The notes under the pieces are model-generated. The model had not been told where the DNA came from, ran no database searches, and saw nothing but the letters and a program-made list of their open reading frames with translations. Position numbers and translations under genes: made by a program. Source: Iris pallida (lineage: Eukaryota > Streptophyta > Magnoliopsida > Asparagales > Iridaceae). Taken from it: DNA of 64,000 bases. Positions within the stretch are counted from its first letter, which is position 1, and every line of letters starts with the position of its first letter. The DNA is taken from contig JANAVB010003400.1 of NCBI GenBank assembly GCA_029216955.1, positions 17,811,451-17,875,450 of the forward strand, written 5' to 3'. This document shows positions 57,620 through 64,000 of this stretch, piece by piece.

Positions 57620-59299
57620 CGCCGGAGTTCGTCTGTGAAGATGTCAGATTAGGTTGGGAGAGGGGATGAGGGATGTGGGCAGTCCTAAAAAAATTTGAAT
57701 TGTCCTAAGTAAAAGTTGGATCAGTCTGGACAAGCACCAAGTAATGAACTAACCTAAATAATTTTTGATGTGACTTTAGAATTTTCCAAAATAAAACTTC
57801 TACAATAATTAGAAGCCAAGAAATGAAGCCACGTATATGCGCGGACATCATGCATTTCTTAATCACTAATGTTGTTTACTCTTGAGCTAAAGTTTGTCCA
57901 ATGGCATAATGGTCACGTCAAAACACCAGTAAAACAAACGTAGTGAGACAATGATACAGAGAGATAAGTTATAACAGCAGGTTGCCAGGTTCAATGGTCT
58001 TCAATAGATGTTAATCATATAATTGCCTTCCTAAAATGCCTAAAGGCTAGAGGCAACAGTAAAGATTGTTGTTAGATCATGGAGGATATAGATTCGAGTT
58101 ATGGAATTAGCCTTTCCACATGTATGGGGATGAGATTGTGTACACGATACAACACGAAAAAGTCGATCGTTAAAAATCGACGACCCAAGATAACGAGGAC
58201 CGGAACCTCGATTCTCAAACATAAGAATCAACAAATAAACTGTTGTTTATGGAAGCGCGGTCACGGATGCCAACCCACCTGAAGATAACAAACCAACGTT
58301 TAACATCGTCAAGACAACACAATATATGGTTCAGTGATTGGGTTATCTAGACAAATTATAATCTTTATAACTTTATGAAAGATACAAGACCAAAGACAAA
58401 TATGTTGAACCATTTGCCCAATGGTTCAACCCCTCACCAAACTCAAAAAGAAAGAAAAATATTACAACTGAAATCATTCACCCAACCAGGTAGTAATCTT
58501 TTTGAACAAGGTAGATGACAACCTGAACAAATCTCCTCTTCCAACTGTCTTGAATGATGAGCCCTAAGAATAAAGTACAGACTTTCATTTAGATTTTCTG
58601 TGGACTCGTAACCTGAATCTTCAGTCTTGTGCATACATTCTCAACACATATAAAGGTTGAGAAATCATATTTTTGTGTCACAGAAAATCCCTAAAATAGT
58701 CTAGGACTAATTATGTCCGTCCAAATTAGATCACAACGATATTTTTTTTGCTAATTTGGGCCCATATTTGTGCTGATTCTCCGACAGACCGACCCAGACC
58801 AAAATTTGATCGATTCGGTCCGACTATGACCAATATGTTCTTTTAGAATATGACATATCGGAACGAATTCGGACGGGACGTGGTCTATTCTTAACAAAAC
58901 TTCTCCTATGACTCCGATAAACCTGTCAAATGGGTCGGGCTGGCCCAACCTGACATGAGCCCAGCTCGAAAAGATGACCCATGTGTCGGCCCGGCCTAGT
59001 ATATCGGGACGTGCTGGGTCCAGTATATCGAGACAAAGAATGCACTGTGTTCAGTCTTATGCGCCTAATAAACTGATGGCACATATGCTTACTAGTAAAA
59101 CGTGGACTTAGTCGTACATGCGTGTCACTCTCAGACTACCATGTGGCTTCAGTTACATGGGATGTGCTTAGTGATATGCGGCATCTCCACGTTATGAGTA
59201 ATATGCGGCTACATAATATACATGGCTTTAGTTATATATAGATTTTGTGCATGACTTCATAACGCTTAAGGCTGCACGATATTTATGCTACATAATGTT
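57620..59299. other. No gene recognised
   Basis: Short frames only. The segment 58740-59030 repeats CGGTCCGAC, GGGTCGGGCTGGCCC and TATATCGGGACG-like elements and could be an old LTR or retrotransposon tail, but no ends were found. Two ATGCGGC cores (59178, 59200) mark the approach to the gypsy B region. Confidence 0.4.
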
Positions 59300-59890
59300 G
59301 ATATTATACAGTTGTAAAGTATAATGATTACACTGACATCAGTATTGATATTTTTACTGTAGCCGTCATCTGTACACTTTAGGAGGCATTAGTGCTTTCG
59401 ATGGATTGTCAGAGTGGATTATGGAACTTTGACTTTATGCGTCCTAGGTATTTTGCCGCATGGAATCATCGTTCACTACTTTAAAGAATCTCACATAAGC
59501 TCCAAAAGCTGCCTTGTTGATAGTTGTCTATTTCTGAAGAATCATTGTCTTCAATACATAGCGCATACTGTCCTTTGTAACCTTTGACGCATAAAAGAGG
59601 CATTTCAAACACATAACCACCATGCGTATAGCTTGGAATTTATTATGCTTCTACAAGACCCCTTTTAAAATTTTGAAAACTTGAATACGTTTTGAAATAC
59701 TTTGAAAGAAGCATGAAAGAAGAAAATCTATGCAGAATGTGTTATCGCATAAGACATAGATGCATAGGTCACTATGACACTCCATCGAAAGTCGTAATAC
59801 CTCGTACAATATGCAGATGACAATTACAATAAAAATGCCAGCACAGAAGTTAGCATAATCATTATACTTTACAATTGTATAATTATAGAA
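59300..59890. repeat. Inverted duplication beside gypsy B
   Basis: Positions 59300-59445 and the reverse complement of 59742-59890 align over ~145 bp (shared TTGTAAAGTATAATGATTA, GTCATCTG, CTTTCGATGGA), moderately diverged. Between the arms, on the minus strand, lie the pre-LTR sequence and first bases of a gypsy A-type 3' LTR (TTTTAAAAGGGGTCT then TGTAGAAGC, joining at 59655). Confidence 0.6.
59480..59741 (-). mobile_element. Inverted fragment of a gypsy A-type 3' end
   Basis: Read on the minus strand, CATGCTTCTTTCAAAGTATTT and AAAAGGGGTCT precede TGTAGAAGCAT exactly as at 13203-13270 in gypsy A. This is therefore polypurine tract plus LTR start in the opposite orientation to the neighbouring LTR at 59884. 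Confidence 0.6.
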
Positions 59891-61007
59891 GCATGGAAAA
59901 TTATACAGACTCATGCATCCAAGATCGAAAGCCGCATATCAAGAAACAATACGGAATTCCAAATCAAGGTAGTTCATGAGGCTAGAAGATAACGGTTCTC
60001 TATGCGGCTCCTTCCACCTTGCGGCTATCAGGCAATGATTCTCTATGTGACTCTTTTTTTATAGAAACCCAGATGCATGTGTTATGACTGCCAGTCTGAC
60101 AACACTAAATGCTCTAGGCACCTTATACTATATGCATAATACAAGGTGTCTGTGATTACATCATTGCCATGATTATATTTTGTCAATATACAGTAGTGCA
60201 GTGCTACGTGTATATGTAGAAGATTTTCTTCATGCGACTGAGTCTTTATGCGGCAGTATTCCAGGAGTCTTCATGCGACTGAGTCCTCATGCGGTAGTGT
60301 TCCCATGAACCAGTTAATTAATTATGGCATATGCGTTATAATCGCCATATTAGACGAGAGATTTCCTCAAATCACGACATGTGCCATGTGTCAAGCTGAC
60401 CGATCCATGTGGTTAACAGCTGTAGCAGATGGCTATAATAACCAAGATTTCGTAGAAATGCTCTCAAGATCTCATAGCAGTTTTTGCCCAATCAATACTA
60501 CGTGTCAAGCTGACCGGGTTATGTGGTTAACAACTATAGTAGACGTAAGTAACAACCAAGATTTTATGATTTTTGTAGCAGATTTTGCCCAATCAATGCC
60601 CAAATGCCAAGTACATAAGGCTGAATATAGTAATTTTTCAGATCCTATGCGTGTATAGTAAGTCCCAGTAAGGATGTCTACAAATAGGGGACATGTACTT
60701 CCCTTAAAACATAAAAAAAGGGAGACACATGGGCACCCATACAAGGATACCTAGAAAGCATACATGAGAGCAAAGAGAGTCCATTGCCGCCCTTTTTGCA
60801 AGTAAGCCGGAGATCGTGTAATTGTCCTTTGCCTGTCCATTATCAACGAAATAAAGGAGTCATTGCAATATTCAATCTTCATCATCACACTTTTCCAGAT
60901 CTTATTCTTGTACTAAGAATCCTCATTGTTAGGGTTATGTTGTACTTTCTCAGTTGTAATTCATAAAAGCAAAGTTAGTTAAACTTCTCCCTTTTGTAAT
61001 GGCAACA
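59884..61007 (+). repeat. LTR of gypsy B, relative of A
   Basis: It starts TATAGAAGCATGG (first G of TG lost) and ends GGCAACA, as in A. A few ATGCGGC or ATGCGAC cores remain (59942, 60004, 60248, 60289), with no regular array. A TATA-like TACAAATAG is at 60681. A direct duplication of ~118 bp occupies 60379-60610. Confidence 0.7.
60379..60610 (+). repeat. ~118-bp direct duplication in LTR B
   Basis: Two copies of TGTCAAGCTGACCG...ATGTGGTTAACA...AACCAAGATTT start near 60387 and 60502. Confidence 0.75.
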
Positions 61008-62120
61008 AATCAGGCGACTCTACTGGGGACTTCTTTTTCTACTGACGAGAAGGTCGTGACGCAATCCGATAGGACGAAGCTGGGTTCATCCCAGAAAATA
61101 TTGGTCCTCCGCTTCGACCAACACGCTTTCGAAGATATGCTCTCGGGGGACTCGAACCCCTCACCAAGGCTAGCAAAGCCTAAGAAGACCTGCATGACTT
61201 GGATGGCCAAAACTAGTACAGCACACCAAAAACTGCGGAGAATGCGCTTCCTGCTTCCATTGCTAAATAATGCATCAACCTCCTATATTCTGTCTCTGTC
61301 CTTGCATCCATATATGGGAGGAAAAGGGCTCAACACCAAGGTTCCGACAAAGGAAAGCATTACGATACGGGGAACCTAGGGGCTCAAGCCTCTTTTGAAC
61401 TCTCACAAGCAAGCACCTTTGAGAAGACCGATGCAGACTCTCATACCATGCGCCTTTAAAAGAGGGCGCAGAGAAAGAAGAGTGCCGCATCGAAACCCAG
61501 ACGCATGGGGGCTTTCTCATGCATCAGTGGACAAAAGGCCAGTTCTAGTGCTGCTCAATAAATACATACGAAGGACAAAAAAGGGGTCTGTCTTACAAAA
61601 AATCTCATACGTCAACAAACCTATATAGCAGCTTCCTGGAGAGTTTAAAGGTGAAGTTTCCCTCATTAGACTTGTGTGACCTGATAAGGCATAAATGTAA
61701 GTCGAGGGGAACAAATACTACGCACGACCTGCCTTCTATGGAGCCTTGTTCTAGTATCACCATCAACTGCTGCTATGCCAGAGTAGCAGTCAACCCAGAA
61801 AGGAAGTTTTTGTTCCAACGATTGCATCCACAAGAGGAAAAAGAGCTGTCCTTCGCCTCATGCTACTCAGCCTAGAATTCTCCTTCCCTGAAGAAGAGTT
61901 TCAAAAGTAGGCTCGATGAATCCTCCAGTCTCAACCAGTGCGTCGAGGCAACCACCACGGAGCTTTCGACTAGTTGTACCAACATAATGAGTGTTCCTAG
62001 GAACCCATTCGAAGGTAAGGTCTTTGTCATGAGAGACAACTTCTCAACCCGGGGGTAGCTTTCCCCCAAGTTCCAAAGCATCTTTGCAAGCTGGGGGTAG
62101 CGACCCCCCAGCAGTCATCG
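60999..62120 (+). pseudogene. N-terminal part of gag of gypsy B
   Basis: The frame starts in the last bases of the LTR and runs through the primer site, like A. MATNQATLLGTSFSTDEKVV is collinear with A (MANTMETLLGTNFSTAEKLV). The first ~45 codons differ largely at third positions. Later segments (DLCDLIRHKCKS near 61670, FLFQRLHPQEEKELSFASC near 61810, GGGGTAGC near 62095) match A at 6985-7030, 7120-7200 and 7400. Stops and frameshifts interrupt it. It has no ATGCGGC hairpin array. The element is lost after about 62330. Confidence 0.65.
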
Positions 62121-62392
62121 TGCCATACTTGGGGATGAATCCTGACAAGTCTATGTAGCATCAAAGGCTGGGGTAGCTTGTCACTATTCGTGCCCATATG
62201 ATCGGGTACAAGTGTGTGGATATGTCCAGCCTATGTCGCAGAATCGACGGTAGTTAGTTGTCTAAACCTTGACAGCCATCAAATGATCATGATATCAATC
62301 TTTGCTCAACCACATAACTAATAGAACAGAAAAAACCCAGCATACACTCACATGATCACCAATCCACTATCATCTCTTTTGGTGTTTTTGCT

Positions 62393-63786
62393 TGTTGGTC
62401 TTTTGTTTTAGAAACTAGAAAGATAGTCCCACATTGGAAAAACCAAATGGATGGTATCTCCATATAAAGCTTTGCTTGTGTTGAGAGATCACATAAAGTG
62501 TGGAGAGACACATGGGTGCTATGTGGGGGCATTTTTCTAGTAGAAAGAAGGCTAAACCAACAAAGAAGCATTAATGCTTTTTGTCATGCTCATAGAATAA
62601 TTCTCTTATGGAGCTAAGCCCCAAAGGGGCTTAGCGAATCGGGCTCAAGGGCGTAAAGTGGCATTTTATTGGCTCATTTTGTACTTAGCACGCCAGCATC
62701 GACGCATTGTGCGTAGTTGATGCACTCGTCTCTGCGTGGGTCGCAACGCAGGTGCAGCGCAGGCGCGCAGGTGTCGTGGTACTACGGTACTAGGCACGCA
62801 GGTATTATGGGGTTGCGATATGTAGGTGCTGCATGGCTGTGGTGCTGGGCGCGCAGGTGCTGCGGGGCTGTGGTGCGCAGGTGCTGGGCACTGAGCGCGC
62901 AAGTGCTGCAGGGCTGCGGCGTGCAGGTGCTACGGGGCTGCGGTACGTAGGTGCTGCGGCGCTAGGCTCGCAGGTGCTATGTGGCTGCGACGCAGGTGCT
63001 GGGTACTGAGCGCGCAGGTGCTGTAAGGCTGCGGCGCGCAGGTGTTACAGGGCTATGACACGCAGGTGCTGGGCACTGAGTGCGCAGGTGCTGGGTACTA
63101 AGCCTGCAGGTATCGCAGGCTACTGTGGGCTTCACAGCTACACGCGTAGGTTGACGGGCTGAGTGGCTATGGGGCACAGGTGGCGGATGATGTGGCTGAT
63201 TGGAAGATTTAAGCAGTTTTAGAAAGATTAAGTTAATTGATCATATTCGATCTTTGTGGGATTTGAATTTAATTCATTCAAATCTTTCCATTATTCGCTC
63301 ATATCTTTTTACAATTAGTTATGGCCATGATTAGGATTAGGGTTTCGGCCCTTCTCTATAAATACTCTTCGTGCCTTTATTAAGAACTTACGCCAAATAA
63401 AAAGACGAAGAGAGAAGTGCTACCGCCGCTATTGAAGTCCTAACTAGTTCTTCGAGTTTGTAAAGGAGGTGACAACGAGCGTTCCAGAAGTTCTTTAGAA
63501 CTTGCTGGTTCCTGGGAGCAGATCGCAATCGGGCGAATCTTGCTTTGAGCAATGGTGATCTTCATCACCCCAGTAAAGTCGTTGCATCAACTCTGGTTGA
63601 GAGCGATTCTTCATATCGTTGCATCAACTCCGATTGAGAGCGATCATTCATCTTGTTGCATTAACTTTGGTGGAGAACGAGTATTCATCTCTCTCTTAGG
63701 AGCACGAATTTTTCGTCTATCTGGAAATAAGAGTTCAAGATCTCCATCTTCCATCTTCCATCAAAAGATCTTTTTTGGGAATAACA
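62393..63786 (+). repeat. 5' LTR of copia C, relative of D
   Basis: It starts TGTTGGTCTTTTG and ends GGGAATAACA, matching the LTR of D at both ends. At 1394 bp it is ~560 bp longer than the D LTR because of a GC-rich minisatellite. TATAAATAC is at about 63357. The right LTR lies beyond the window. Confidence 0.75.
62735..63180 (+). repeat. GC-rich minisatellite in LTR C (CGCAGGTGCTG core)
   Basis: About eighteen copies of GCAGGTGCTG with ~24-26 bp spacing (GCGGGGCTGCGG, GGGCACTGAGCGC between). It is absent from the LTR of copia D, so it arose or was gained after the copies diverged. Confidence 0.85.
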
Positions 63787-64000
63787 ATCTCAAAGCAAGA
63801 TTCAGATCTGATAGAGAACAACCGTGCACAACTTCTCGACACAAGTTTTAAACTTGAGAAGTTTGACGGGGAGCACTTTAACACCTGGAAGAGAAAGGTC
63901 GGCCTCAATCTTCAACTCATGAGCGTCGACTATGTGTTGACAGATCCTGAGCCTTTAATTCCAAAGGGTGAAAATGCTTGAAGGGTTGTTAAAGCCACGA
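63787..64000 (+). pseudogene. Start of gag of copia C, cut by the window edge
   Basis: The peptide FKLEKFDGEHFNTWKRKVGL is a copia gag N terminus, and the region matches D at 23241-23440. The expected start ATG is ATA here (IENNRA against MENNRA in D), and a TGA follows GENA at 63979-63981, so it looks dead, but only the beginning is visible. Confidence 0.65.

Noticed and set aside
57236..57652. Arg/Glu-rich and Ser/Pro-rich frames
   Set aside because: Both come from the CTC/TCC microsatellite.
62717..63177. Cys/Trp/Ala-rich or Pro/Ala-rich proteins
   Set aside because: Frames through a GC-rich minisatellite in a copia LTR; no domain.

Overview
This is nuclear DNA of a flowering plant. One degraded host gene, a plant calcium-dependent protein kinase (CDPK) with plant-type introns, sits in a dense pile of nested transposable elements. 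No bacterial, organellar or viral genes, rRNA, tRNA genes or CRISPR were seen. The species cannot be fixed from the sequence.

Left third (1-22,888). The outermost layer is a Ty3/gypsy element (X) that looks like a chromovirus. The 3' part of its 5' LTR is at 2215-2446 and 14332-15112, its decayed non-coding interior at 15113-18211, and its 3' LTR at 18212-22888, which carries a 952-bp Helitron. A second gypsy element (A, 2452-14331, Tat type) is inserted in the 5' LTR of X. A has gag, a protease and an antisense extra gene, but no reverse transcriptase, RNase H or integrase. A solo LTR of a third family (2707-5161) is nested in the 5' LTR of A, and a relative in the opposite orientation occupies 1-2214. 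All of these families except X carry arrays built on the same short core, ATGCGGC.

Middle (22,889-49,462). A dead copia element (D) directly abuts X, followed by an inverted, decayed Tnt1-like copia (E). Then comes a minus-strand CDPK gene of the CPK16/18/28 type (33670-46885). It is broken four ways: a 270-bp hAT-type MITE in exon 2, a nonsense codon just after the kinase domain, loss of EF hands 2-4, and a 10.5-kb intron filled with a short-LTR copia (F), an LTR element carrying a captured DUF616 gene fragment (G), and solo LTRs. A Mutator-type non-autonomous element sits about 170 bp upstream of its start codon.

Right third (49,463-64,000). A 7.3-kb autonomous-type Mutator element (MULE, 49787-57042, 9-bp target duplication) lies inside a small MITE. 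It has two convergent genes, a plant-mobile-domain (PMD) gene and a FAR1/MULE transposase fused to an OTU-type cysteine protease. Each gene has an array of 22-bp dyads at a 33-34 bp period in its first intron, and a third array lies between the genes. This is the most unusual structure in the window. After a gene-free stretch come a truncated relative of gypsy A (B, 59884 to about 62330) with an inverted duplication on its left, and the 5' LTR and gag start of a copia element (C) related to D, running off the right edge.

Most coding sequences are decayed. The MULE transposase, the copia F polyprotein and the gypsy A antisense gene are each only a few lesions from open.
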